Of a stretch of 44,738 nt of DNA, positions 32,302 through 40,017 are shown one piece after another. The stretch's first letter is position 1, and the number at the start of each line of letters is the position of its first letter. A model generated the notes under the pieces. That model did not search any database, had not been told where the DNA came from, and worked only from the letters and a program-made list of their open reading frames with translations. Source of the DNA: an uncultured Olsenella sp. (GTDB taxonomy: Bacteria; Actinomycetota; Coriobacteriia; Coriobacteriales; Atopobiaceae); NCBI GenBank assembly GCA_900314535.1, contig OMVT01000018.1, positions 1 through 44,738 on the forward strand. Direction: 5' to 3'. A program made the translations under genes and the position numbers.

Positions 32302-33135
32302 ATGGAGATCCACGAGCTCGAAAGCCTGCGCTGGGACCTGCGCCAGGATTGCGTCGATATCATCATGGCAGGAGGCGGCGGACATATCGGAGGCGACATG
32401 TCCGTAATCGATGCCTTGATGGTCCTCTACGAGAACCATCTGAGGATCACGCCGGAGACGGTGGATGACCCCGACCGTGACCGCTTCGTCCTCTCCAAGG
32501 GACATGCTATGGAGGCCTACTACGCCGTGCTCTGCCACGAAGGCTTCCTCGACCTCGACGATGTGAAGGCACGCTTCTCGAAGTTCAAGAGCCCCTACAT
32601 CGGACACCCGAACAACAAGCTTCCTGGCATCGAGATGAACTCCGGCTCCCTGGGACACGGCCTGCCCGTCGCTGTGGGCATGGCGCTTGCCGCGAAGATG
32701 GATGGCAGGAACTACCGCACCTATGTCTTCATGGGCGACGGCGAGCTTGCAGAAGGCTCTGTCTGGGAAGGTGCTATGTCGGGCGGCAACTTCGAGCTCG
32801 ACAACCTCTGTGCCCTCGTGGACAGGAACCGTCTCCAGATCTCTGGCTCCACGGAAGACGTTATGAAGCAGGACTCCCAGGAAGAGCGCTGGGCCGCCTT
32901 CGGCTGGAACGTCCTCTCGATTCCGGGCAATGACATCCGTGCGCTCGATGCTGCCTTCTCGCTTGCCGAAGAGACGAAGGGCAAGCCTACCGTCATCATT
33001 GCCAACACAACAAAGGGCTTCGGCTCCCCTGTCATGGAGAACAAGGCATCCTGGCACCACCACCTGCCGAATGCAGAAGAGTACGCCCAGATCACCGCAG
33101 ATTTCGCAGCACGCAAGGAGGAGTGCCATGCCTAA
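32302..33135 (+). CDS. Transketolase, N-terminal subunit (AptA-like)
   Basis: 277 residues; ATG 32302 stands two bases after the isomerase stop, with GGGGAG upstream inside that gene. It carries the thiamine-diphosphate half of a split transketolase: GGGGHIGGDMSVIDALMVLY (about 20-39), DRFVLSKGHAMEAYYAVL, GHPNNKLPGIEMNSGSLGHGLPVAVGMALAAK, and the Mg/TPP motif MGDGELAEGSVWEGAM with LVDRNRLQISG. The C-terminal half is the next gene, overlapping by eight bases. Split transketolases in sugar operons often have dedicated substrates; the apulose-4-phosphate transketolase of the D-apiose pathway has this two-subunit form. Confidence 0.93.
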   Translation: MEIHELESLRWDLRQDCVDIIMAGGGGHIGGDMSVIDALMVLYENHLRITPETVDDPDRDRFVLSKGHAMEAYYAVLCHEGFLDLDDVKARFSKFKSPYIGHPNNKLPGIEMNSGSLGHGLPVAVGMALAAKMDGRNYRTYVFMGDGELAEGSVWEGAMSGGNFELDNLCALVDRNRLQISGSTEDVMKQDSQEERWAAFGWNVLSIPGNDIRALDAAFSLAEETKGKPTVIIANTTKGFGSPVMENKASWHHHLPNAEEYAQITADFAARKEECHA

Positions 33136-34075
33136 CAAGATTGCGAACAAGCAGGCCATCTGCGATGTGCTGATGGAGGCTGCCGCCACTGACAAGGACG
33201 TCTGCGTCCTCTGTTCCGACTCGAGGGGCTCTGCCTCCTTGACGCCCTTCTTCGACAAGTATCCTGAGCAGGCCATCGAGGTCGGCATCGCCGAGCAGGA
33301 CCTCGTCGGCATTGCTGCCGGCCTCGCCTCCTGCGGCAAGAAGCCCTTCACCGCAAGCCCGGCAAGCTTCCTCACGACCCGTTCCTATGAGCAGGCAAAG
33401 GTCGACTGCGCTTACTCCGATACGAACGTGAAGCTCATCGGCATCTCCGGCGGCATCTCCTATGGTGCCTTGGGCATGTCCCACCACTCCGCCCAGGATA
33501 TCGCAGCCATGTCCGCCATTCCGAACATGCGCGTCTATCTCCCGAGCGACCGCTTCCAGACCGCCAAGCTCATCCGTGCCCTTCTGAAGGACGAAAAGCC
33601 TGCCTATGTGCGTGTCGGCAGAAACGCCGTCGAGGATATCTACACCGAGGACTCCTGCCCCTTCGAGATGGACAAGGCAACCTGGCTAAAAGAGGGTACC
33701 GACATCGCAATCGTCGCCACAGGCGAGCTCGTCCGTCCAGCACTCGATGCTGCAGCGCTGCTTGAGGCCAAGGGCATCTCTGCCACCGTCCTTGACATGT
33801 ACTGCGTGAAGCCGCTCGATGAAGAGGCTGTCGTGAAGGCTGCCCGCAACGCAAAGGCTGTCCTCACGGTCGAGGAGCACTCGCCGTATGGCGGACTCGG
33901 CGCCCGCGTCGCCCAGACGGTCGCTTCCAACTGCCCGCGACTCGTCGAGAACCTCTCGCTTCCTGATGCCCCGGTCGTCACCGGCACCTCGAAGGAGGTC
34001 TTCAGCTACTACGGCCTCGATGCAGAAGGCATCGCAGCATCTGCAGAGAAGCTTCTCGGAAAGGCAGCCAAGTAG
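33128..34075 (+). CDS. Transketolase, C-terminal subunit (AptB-like)
   Basis: 315 residues from ATG 33128 (MPNKIANKQAICD), overlapping the N-subunit stop by eight bases, with AAGGAGGAG upstream; the longer frame from 32930 is not used. It contains the pyrimidine-binding domain: LCSDSRGSASLTPFFDKYPEQAIEVGIAEQDLVGIAAGLASCGKKPF with the catalytic Glu in GIAEQD, GGISYGALGMSHHSAQDIAAM, and the C-terminal domain VATGELVRPALDAAALLEAKGI, TVEEHSPYGGLGARVAQTVA. With the N-subunit it would transfer a two-carbon ketol unit, giving xylulose 5-phosphate if glyceraldehyde 3-phosphate is acceptor. Confidence 0.93.
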   Translation: MPNKIANKQAICDVLMEAAATDKDVCVLCSDSRGSASLTPFFDKYPEQAIEVGIAEQDLVGIAAGLASCGKKPFTASPASFLTTRSYEQAKVDCAYSDTNVKLIGISGGISYGALGMSHHSAQDIAAMSAIPNMRVYLPSDRFQTAKLIRALLKDEKPAYVRVGRNAVEDIYTEDSCPFEMDKATWLKEGTDIAIVATGELVRPALDAAALLEAKGISATVLDMYCVKPLDEEAVVKAARNAKAVLTVEEHSPYGGLGARVAQTVASNCPRLVENLSLPDAPVVTGTSKEVFSYYGLDAEGIAASAEKLLGKAAK

Positions 34076-34077
34076 CG

Positions 34078-35454
34078 ATGGGAAAGCTCATCCTCGCAAT
34101 AGACCAGTCCACACAGGGCACGAAGGCGCTCCTCTTCCAAGAGGATGGCTCCCTTCTGGCAAAGACCTCCCTCCCCCATACGCAGTATGTGAACGAGCAG
34201 GGATGGGTCGAGCATGATGCAGAAGAGATCTTGGGGAACGTCTGCTCCTGCGTCGAAGCGCTGATGCAGGAGTCCGGTGCCCGAGCGGAAGATATCGCCG
34301 CCTTCGGCATCTCGAACCAGCGCGAGACCTGCCTTGCCTGGAACAGGACCACCGGCAAGCCTCTGGGGCGTGCCATCGTCTGGCAGTGCGGCCGTGCTGC
34401 AGCACTCTGCGACGAGCTCAAGACGACACATCCTGGTGCAGAGGAGCTTGTCCAGGAGCGCTCAGGCCTCGCCCTTTCTCCCTACTTCTCTGCCGCCAAG
34501 ATGTCCTGGATGCTCCAGAACGTGCCGGAAGTCCAAGAGGCTGCAAAGACAGGCGCGCTCTGCTTCGGCACAATCGACTCCTGGCTGGCCTACAGCCTCT
34601 GCGAAGGCCATCCCTTCGTGACAGAGCCATCAAATGCCTGCAGGACCCAGCTTCTGAACCTTGAGATGGCTGAGTGGGACGATGGGCTGCTTTCTCTCTT
34701 CGGCATCCCCCGCTCTTCCCTGCCTCAAGTCCTTGCGTCCGATGCCCTCTTCGGTGTCTCTGACTTCAATGGCGCGCTTGCGGCTCCTGTGCCTCTCCAT
34801 GCAATGCTCGGTGACTCCCAGGCAGCCCTTGCTGCCCAGGACTGCCTCAAGCCGGGAGAAGTCAAGGCGACCTATGGCACCGGCTCTTCCGTCATGCTCA
34901 TGGCAGGAGATGCTCCCATCCGGAGCACCCATGGCCTTGTCTCGAGCATTGCCTGGAACCTCGAAGGCAGGCTCTCCTACGCGCTCGAAGGAAACCTCAA
35001 CTACACCGGTGCTGTCGTCTCCTGGCTGAAGGACCGGGTCCATCTGATCGGGAGCCCGAGCGAGCTTGAAAAGCTCATCTCCGAGGCCAATCCGAACGAC
35101 AGGAGCTACTTCGTGCCTGCCTTCACCGGCCTCGGCGCTCCCTGGTGGGACAGTGCCGCCACGGGCATGCTCACCGGTGTCACAACACTCACCGGCAGGG
35201 CAGAGATCGCAAAGGCCTGCGCCGAGTGCATCCCCTACCAGATAGCAGATGTGCTCGATGCCTTGAGGGCCGATACCGGCCTTGCTCTCACAACCCTGAG
35301 AGCAGATGGCGGCGTCACGAAGAATGCCTACCTCATGCAGTTCCAGGCAGACATGGCAAAGGCATCGGTCGAGGTATCGAAGCTCGCCGAGCTCTCTGCC
35401 GCAGGAGCCGCCTTTGCAGCAGGCAGAGGAGCTGGCCTCTGGACAGAAATGTGA
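34078..35454 (+). CDS. FGGY carbohydrate kinase, C-terminus cut by a frameshift (candidate apulose kinase)
   Basis: 458 residues as read, starting two bases after the transketolase stop. N-domain: LAIDQSTQGTKALLFQEDG (5-23), FGISNQRETCLAWNRTTGKPLGRAIVWQC (about 80-108), a glycerol-kinase-like segment. C-domain: LGDSQAALAAQD with the catalytic Asp, KATYGTGSSVMLMAG for ATP, FTGLGAPWWDSAATGMLTGVT and LRADGGVTKNAYLMQFQAD. It stops at GLWTEM. FGGY kinases normally carry on for about 40 residues, and exactly that continuation lies in the -1 frame (35445-35567). The kinase would phosphorylate the ketose made by the isomerase. Whether it is active without the tail, or the gap is a sequencing error, cannot be told here. 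Confidence 0.85.
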   Translation: MGKLILAIDQSTQGTKALLFQEDGSLLAKTSLPHTQYVNEQGWVEHDAEEILGNVCSCVEALMQESGARAEDIAAFGISNQRETCLAWNRTTGKPLGRAIVWQCGRAAALCDELKTTHPGAEELVQERSGLALSPYFSAAKMSWMLQNVPEVQEAAKTGALCFGTIDSWLAYSLCEGHPFVTEPSNACRTQLLNLEMAEWDDGLLSLFGIPRSSLPQVLASDALFGVSDFNGALAAPVPLHAMLGDSQAALAAQDCLKPGEVKATYGTGSSVMLMAGDAPIRSTHGLVSSIAWNLEGRLSYALEGNLNYTGAVVSWLKDRVHLIGSPSELEKLISEANPNDRSYFVPAFTGLGAPWWDSAATGMLTGVTTLTGRAEIAKACAECIPYQIADVLDALRADTGLALTTLRADGGVTKNAYLMQFQADMAKASVEVSKLAELSAAGAAFAAGRGAGLWTEM

Positions 35455-35567
35455 TCCACGAGCGCTATGGACATGAGACCTATACGCCCGAGATGGCAGA
35501 AGAGATGCGCCAGAGCAAGCGCTCAGGCTGGCAGGCTGCCCTTCGACAGGTCCGCTGCCACAGCTGA
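35445..35567 (+). pseudogene. Out-of-frame C-terminal segment of the FGGY kinase
   Basis: Read from 35445 in the frame one base back, the DNA encodes RNVIHERYGHETYTPEMAEE, then a Trp-containing stretch (SGWQAALRQV) and a stop at 35567. This resembles the FGGY/glycerol-kinase end: G-x-W, then about 15 residues, (F/Y)-x-P-x-M-x-x-E, and a final W-x-x-A. A one-base loss near ACAGAAATG (35443-35451) would explain it. No slippery heptamer is present, so programmed frameshifting is unlikely. Confidence 0.65.
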
Positions 35568-35647
35568 CATATCTGGGTAGAACAAGCAACGGAAAGACAT
35601 TGCAGGGCAGCAGATGCTGGCTCTGCTGCACGAGAAAGGGGATATGC

Positions 35648-36967
35648 ATGGCTGGATACAAGACGTTCACTTCGGCCGCCGACATGGGGCCCTATGTCTC
35701 GAAGCTCATCCTCGAGCTCCCCGAGAAGGTGCGTACGGATTTCGTAGACAAGGCTGGCTTCAGCGTCTATGTGGAGCGCAAGGACGCCGAGACCGGGGAG
35801 GTCGTTCTCGCCAAGGAGCATCATACAGACAAGCGCGCCTACCCCTCGAAGGGCTATGTCCCCGTGCTTTCTGCCTATGCCTCTGACGGCGAAGGCAACC
35901 CGCAGGAGCAGGACTCCTATATCGCGCTCGAGCTGCCCGAGGTCCGCCTCACGAAGAGGATCGATGGGGCGCTCACCCGTGGCTACATCCGTGTGCTGGA
36001 CTTCCGTATCACGCAGACGAAAGCCATACCGTCTGAGACTCCGGGCGAGGCTCCGCTCACAGGCCTGGTCTTCGACATCGACACCGGGGACATCTGCCCT
36101 GACCTCAATGGCTGGGATCTCACGGGCTCTGGCATCTTCGACGATATCGATATGAACTACGGCTTCTTCACGCCTGACTTGGACGCCGTCAATGCCGCAC
36201 GCGCAGCACGTCCTTTCAACCCGCTGCCGCCGATTGCGTCCGTGCCGCTCCTTGTCTGGCTCCACGGTGCAGGAGAGGGACAGGAGCCCTACCGTACCGT
36301 CATGGGCAACCGTGTGACGCTTCTCTCCTCCCCTGAGATTCAGGAGGAGCTCGGCGGAGCTGCCTATATCCTGGCTCCTTCAAGCCCGACCTATTGGATG
36401 GACTCGGGCAATGGTCAGATTGCCGACGACAACAAGTCGATCTATACGAAGGCCCTGAAGACCTTGATCGATGAGTTCATCGAGGCGCACCCCGACATCG
36501 ACCGCAAGCGCATCTATGTGGGAGGTCTCTCCAACGGTGGATTCATGACAATGAGGCTGGTGGCAGACTATCCGGGATTCTTCGCAGCAGGCGTGCCGGT
36601 CTGCGCTCCGTGGGTGGCTTCTCTTGCCGCAGAGGAAGAGATGAAGGCCATTGCCCAGACGCCGCTCTGGTTCGTGCAGTCTGCAGACGACCCGATCGTG
36701 ACAGCACAGGATCATGCTCTTGCAGACTACAAGAAGCTCAAGGAGCTTGGTGCAGAGGACGTGCATATCACCTGCTTTGACCACATCCAGGACGAGACCG
36801 GCAGATACCACGACAAGAATGGAGAGCCGCAGCGCTATATCGGCCACTTCGTCTGGATTCCTGCCTACCATGACTTCGTGAAGACGGAACTCGACGGTAC
36901 GAACGTGCTTGTAGACGGTATCCCCGTCACCCTCTGGCAATGGGTTGGCCTCCATCATCTGGTATAG
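35648..36967 (+). CDS. Alpha/beta-hydrolase esterase, PHB-depolymerase/feruloyl-esterase-like, cytoplasmic
   Basis: 439 residues from ATG 35648, with AAAGGGG six bases upstream (the frame opens at 35600). About 170 N-terminal residues form a beta-rich domain (AGFSVYVERKDAETGEVVLAKEH, YIRVLDFRITQTKA), followed by an alpha/beta-hydrolase: VPLLVWLHGAGEG (oxyanion strand), RKRIYVGGLSNGGFMTMRL with nucleophile Ser295, QSADDPIVTAQDH (acid) and a late His around HFVWIPAYHDF. No signal peptide. As the last gene of the isomerase operon it may strip acyl groups (acetyl, malonyl, feruloyl) from imported plant glycosides. The esterase class is firm; substrate is inferred from context. A strong terminator follows. 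Confidence 0.82.
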   Translation: MAGYKTFTSAADMGPYVSKLILELPEKVRTDFVDKAGFSVYVERKDAETGEVVLAKEHHTDKRAYPSKGYVPVLSAYASDGEGNPQEQDSYIALELPEVRLTKRIDGALTRGYIRVLDFRITQTKAIPSETPGEAPLTGLVFDIDTGDICPDLNGWDLTGSGIFDDIDMNYGFFTPDLDAVNAARAARPFNPLPPIASVPLLVWLHGAGEGQEPYRTVMGNRVTLLSSPEIQEELGGAAYILAPSSPTYWMDSGNGQIADDNKSIYTKALKTLIDEFIEAHPDIDRKRIYVGGLSNGGFMTMRLVADYPGFFAAGVPVCAPWVASLAAEEEMKAIAQTPLWFVQSADDPIVTAQDHALADYKKLKELGAEDVHITCFDHIQDETGRYHDKNGEPQRYIGHFVWIPAYHDFVKTELDGTNVLVDGIPVTLWQWVGLHHLV

Positions 36968-36994
36968 GCCGCAGACAGCATGCTCCTGCAGACA

Positions 36995-37034
36995 AGCGTC
37001 CCGGCTCGCAATGAGCCGGGACGCTCTTTCTTTC
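36995..37034 (+). terminator. Intrinsic terminator of the isomerase-kinase-esterase operon
   Basis: AGCGTCCCGGCTC (36995-37007) pairs over 13 bases with 37013-37025 around GCAAT, followed by CTTTCTTTC. It also separates the operon from the convergent sortase gene. Confidence 0.85.
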
Positions 37035-37049
37035 CTATGGAAGACGGAT

Positions 37050-37958
37050 TCATTCCATGTGCTTGGAAGAGGCCTTTGCCTTCCGCTTCTGGCGGATGCG
37101 GCGGACAATCACATCGAGGAGAACGAGCAGGAGGACGACAGCCACGATGAGCACTGCCCATTCGCGCATGCCCCAGTGGCGGTTGGCAAGGTCTCCCTGG
37201 GCCTCCGCCTCCTCGGGGACATACTCCGTCCTCTCGCAGTGCACGAGGAGCCTGTGGTCGTTCACGCCGTAGGGCGTGCAGGTGACAAGGGTGAGGAGGT
37301 CCTTGCCCTGCTGGATGCCCAAGGAGTCCATCTCATCGGGCCATACGACTTCGGAGGAGTCCACCTTGTAGGCAAGCACCTCCCCCATCGTATGGAGGAG
37401 CACGATGTCTCCCGGCACGAGATCGCGGATATCGTCGAACATGGAGAGGTTCTTCATGCCGGAATGGGCGGTGAGGACGCAGTGCGTGGAGGTACCTCCC
37501 ACAGGAAGGGACGACCCTTCCAGATGCCCCACGCCTGCCATCAGGGCAGAGTCCGAGGTCCCATGGTAGATCGGCATGCTGACATTGATCGACGGTATCT
37601 CTATCCAGCTCATCATGGGGTCGCGGTCGAAGGTGAGCTGCTCGACATAGGGAAGTATCTGGTCCGAAGCAATCTCGGGTGTCTGGCCTGCCAATACTTC
37701 GTTGTATGCACGAGCTTCGGAAAGGTAGTAGTCCTTCTGCTCCTGGTCCATCGCATCGACCGTGCTCGAGACCGTGGATATCTGGCTGAAGACGCCAGAA
37801 GCCTCTATCCGGTCCAGGACCCAGGGCCAGACCATGAGGGCGACGCCGAAGAGGATAACGAGGACAGTAATCAGGCGGTCCGCCCAGCGGGGCAGACGCT
37901 TCTTGGGCTTTTTCTTGGCCTTGCCCTGGACATCGCTGTTATCTTTCCTGCGCTTCAT
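37050..37958 (-). CDS. Class C (pilus) sortase
   Basis: 302 residues; ATG 37958 follows GAGAGGAGGAG. It has a Lys/Arg-rich start, a transmembrane helix (29-50), an active-site lid with Asp113-Pro114 (FDRDPMMSW), the sortase core IEIPSINVSMPIYHGTS, catalytic His165 (LTAHSG), Cys227 (TLVTCTPYG) and Arg236 (NDHRLLVHCER), and a second transmembrane helix (267-286) with a basic tail. Two membrane anchors plus the lid are class C hallmarks. It polymerises pilins through their sorting signals and lies at the end of the pilus operon. Confidence 0.94.
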   Translation of the reverse strand: MKRRKDNSDVQGKAKKKPKKRLPRWADRLITVLVILFGVALMVWPWVLDRIEASGVFSQISTVSSTVDAMDQEQKDYYLSEARAYNEVLAGQTPEIASDQILPYVEQLTFDRDPMMSWIEIPSINVSMPIYHGTSDSALMAGVGHLEGSSLPVGGTSTHCVLTAHSGMKNLSMFDDIRDLVPGDIVLLHTMGEVLAYKVDSSEVVWPDEMDSLGIQQGKDLLTLVTCTPYGVNDHRLLVHCERTEYVPEEAEAQGDLANRHWGMREWAVLIVAVVLLLVLLDVIVRRIRQKRKAKASSKHME

Positions 37959-38014
37959 CGTCTCCTCCTCTCAAGGTCTCAGGCACTCAGGCATGCACCA
38001 TATCCTGCAGCAAG

Positions 38015-38049
38015 AGGAAGGGACCCTGCACGAAACAGAGCCCCTTCCT
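38015..38049 (-). terminator. Hairpin between major pilin and sortase genes
   Basis: AGGAAGGG (38015-38022) can pair with CCCTTCCT (38042-38049). On the minus strand CTTG follows with only one T-rich step, so partial read-through into the sortase gene is likely, giving more pilin than sortase. Confidence 0.45.
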
Positions 38050-38089
38050 TCCGCGCTATCTCAGATGCAAAACTGCAAGTCTCTACTGC

Positions 38090-39832
38090 TTACTCTGCAT
38101 CGTTCTCACGACGGTTGCGGATGACACGGGAGACGCCGAAGGCAAGCACGAGGCCGCCTGCGACCCACGTCAGCGTCACGCCAGCCTGGCCGGTGAGAGG
38201 AAGGCCCACGGACTTCTTATCGCCGACCGTGATATTGACAGTCTTCTTGTCGGTCACGCCGGAGTTGTCCGTAATCTGGAGGACATTGTCGCCCTTCGTG
38301 CTGCTCGGGTCGATGAGGCCGGCCTTCACGTGATCGGCATCGGTCGTCGAAAGATTGCTGTCAAGTTCAGTGATTGTCTGGCTCTGCTCATCGATTGTCG
38401 GCGAGATAGTGAACGAGAACTTCGGGACTGCAGTGTAGCCAGAAGGAGCAGAGATCTCTTCCACCTCGTAGGTGCCAGTGTCGAGGCCAGTAACGTCGAT
38501 GGTGCCTTCGGTGCCAGTAATGAACTCGTAGGCCGCGTCACCAAGCTTGCCATCAGACTGGACATACTTGCCCACAGAGGCCGTATCGTCTGCGCTGCTG
38601 ACCTTGATGGTGAACTTCGCGCCAGCGAGCGCCTGCTCGGTGCCCTGGTCGACCTTCACGAGGTGGAGACCATAGGTGAAGTCCTTGACCTTGTGGTCGA
38701 CGGTCCTGCCGGTGCCTTCGCCGTTCGGGTTGTTGGAGTACTCGAGATAGACGGTGTTCGGGTTGCCCGCGTTACCAATCACGGCGCTGGAATTAATCTT
38801 TGCTGTGTAGGAAACAACGAAGACGGAGTCCTTTGTTGCTCCAGTGATGGACTTGAGGCCCTTCGGAGCAGTCGTGCTATTCACATTCACCGTCAGGACA
38901 TGCGCACCGTTCGTACCATCAGTGACACCAGAAATGAAGTAGTTGGTCACATCAACCTTCGAGTCCGAGCTGTGAAGCACATCAGCCTTTGCCACTCCCG
39001 AATTGGCATACATGTAGACCTTGACACTGTTCGAATCAATCGTGAGTCCCTGTGAGACCGTATCCGTGAACTTGTAGGAGTAGCTGTCATACGTCGCGAA
39101 GTCCTGAGCGACGGTGCCGTAGAGGTTGTATCTGACATCCTGGCCGATGTGGGAGTCAGCGGCATCGTGCTCAGTGTTGTCTGCATCGGAGACGATCTTT
39201 TTCTCGACCGTCGGTATACTCGCCTTCTCGGTCACGGTGTAGGCGGAGCCGCCGACGACAGCGAAGATAGGCAGAGTGTAGGACTCGCTGGCCTTAGTGC
39301 TGGAGCCCGGATCCACAGTGGTACCGTCCGTTACGAAGAGCCAGTAGCCGTTGTTGAGAGCGGAGCTTGCTTTGCCGCCCTCGACGGTCGTCTGGTAGGT
39401 CTTGCCCATGACAGCCTTAGCGATAGCCTCTGCAACAGGATTGGATGCGTCGATATTTGTCGTGCTCGTCACATTAGCTGTGATCCAGTCGGCGGCATCC
39501 TGGGCGGTCGTGCCAGCGTACTTACTAGTATCAGTGTCATACGACCTGATGACATTCTCGACGGCAGCCTTCACGTCGTCGTTCGCCCACGTAATGTTGG
39601 AGACATTCTTGCCAGTAACAGTACCCTTATCGTCCTTCTGATCCGTGACCGTGGCCTTGAAGATCTCATAGCCCTTGAAGCTGGTCTCGTTGCCTGGGAC
39701 ATTGCTGATGGTGATGGTGTTGTCGTCCGTTGCTGCGAATGCCATGGTCGCAGGCCCGAGCGCTCCGCCCAGGCTCATTGCGATCGTGAGGCCGGCCGCG
39801 ACGGCTGCACGTGCGATGCTGTGCTTCTTCAT
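38090..39832 (-). CDS. Major pilin with isopeptide domains and LPLTG sorting signal
   Basis: 580 residues from ATG 39832, preceded by AGGAGGAAGGAAAG (the frame opens at 39883). The signal peptide is MKKHSIARAAVAAGLTIAM onward, cut after AFA near residue 33. Domain 1: ITISNVPGNETSFKGYEIFKA. Domain 2 begins PTVEKKIVSDADN (candidate isopeptide/pilin Lys), with IGQDVRYNLYGTVAQDF and GNPNTVYLEYSNNPNGEG (candidate partner Asn). A CnaB-type domain follows: LHLVKVDQGTEQALAGAKFTI with E-box GTYEVEEISAPSGY. The tail is LPLTG (544-548), a hydrophobic helix and RNRRENDAE. This is the build of a SpaA-like shaft pilin, cross-linked by the adjacent class C sortase. Confidence 0.92.
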   Translation of the reverse strand: MKKHSIARAAVAAGLTIAMSLGGALGPATMAFAATDDNTITISNVPGNETSFKGYEIFKATVTDQKDDKGTVTGKNVSNITWANDDVKAAVENVIRSYDTDTSKYAGTTAQDAADWITANVTSTTNIDASNPVAEAIAKAVMGKTYQTTVEGGKASSALNNGYWLFVTDGTTVDPGSSTKASESYTLPIFAVVGGSAYTVTEKASIPTVEKKIVSDADNTEHDAADSHIGQDVRYNLYGTVAQDFATYDSYSYKFTDTVSQGLTIDSNSVKVYMYANSGVAKADVLHSSDSKVDVTNYFISGVTDGTNGAHVLTVNVNSTTAPKGLKSITGATKDSVFVVSYTAKINSSAVIGNAGNPNTVYLEYSNNPNGEGTGRTVDHKVKDFTYGLHLVKVDQGTEQALAGAKFTIKVSSADDTASVGKYVQSDGKLGDAAYEFITGTEGTIDVTGLDTGTYEVEEISAPSGYTAVPKFSFTISPTIDEQSQTITELDSNLSTTDADHVKAGLIDPSSTKGDNVLQITDNSGVTDKKTVNITVGDKKSVGLPLTGQAGVTLTWVAGGLVLAFGVSRVIRNRRENDAE

Positions 39833-39940
39833 GATGCTTTCCTTCCTCCTGACGGATCGCTCCGTCCCCTTCTGTATGGTCACGAGGCGCCTTTGGCCCC
39901 TGGTTCCCCTGATGAAAACCTGCTATTTGTGCCAGACTCT

Positions 39941-39985
39941 CCCTGCAGCCTGTCCGATGGGGCTGCCATCTGCATGCCTGCAGGG
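39941..39985 (-). terminator. Long-loop inverted repeat between the two pilin genes
   Basis: CCCTGCAG (39941-39948) and CTGCAGGG (39978-39985) can pair around a 29-base loop within the 185-base gap between pilin genes. No T-run is present; it may be an RNA-processing or attenuation site. The rest of the gap is featureless. Confidence 0.35.
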
Positions 39986-40017
39986 ATATTCGGCTGTATC
40001 AGTGCTGTAGTGCTTTT

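Noticed and set aside
35443-35451. Programmed -1 frameshift to extend the FGGY kinase
   Set aside because: ACAGAAATG is not a slippery heptamer and no downstream stimulatory structure is evident; mutation or read error is simpler.
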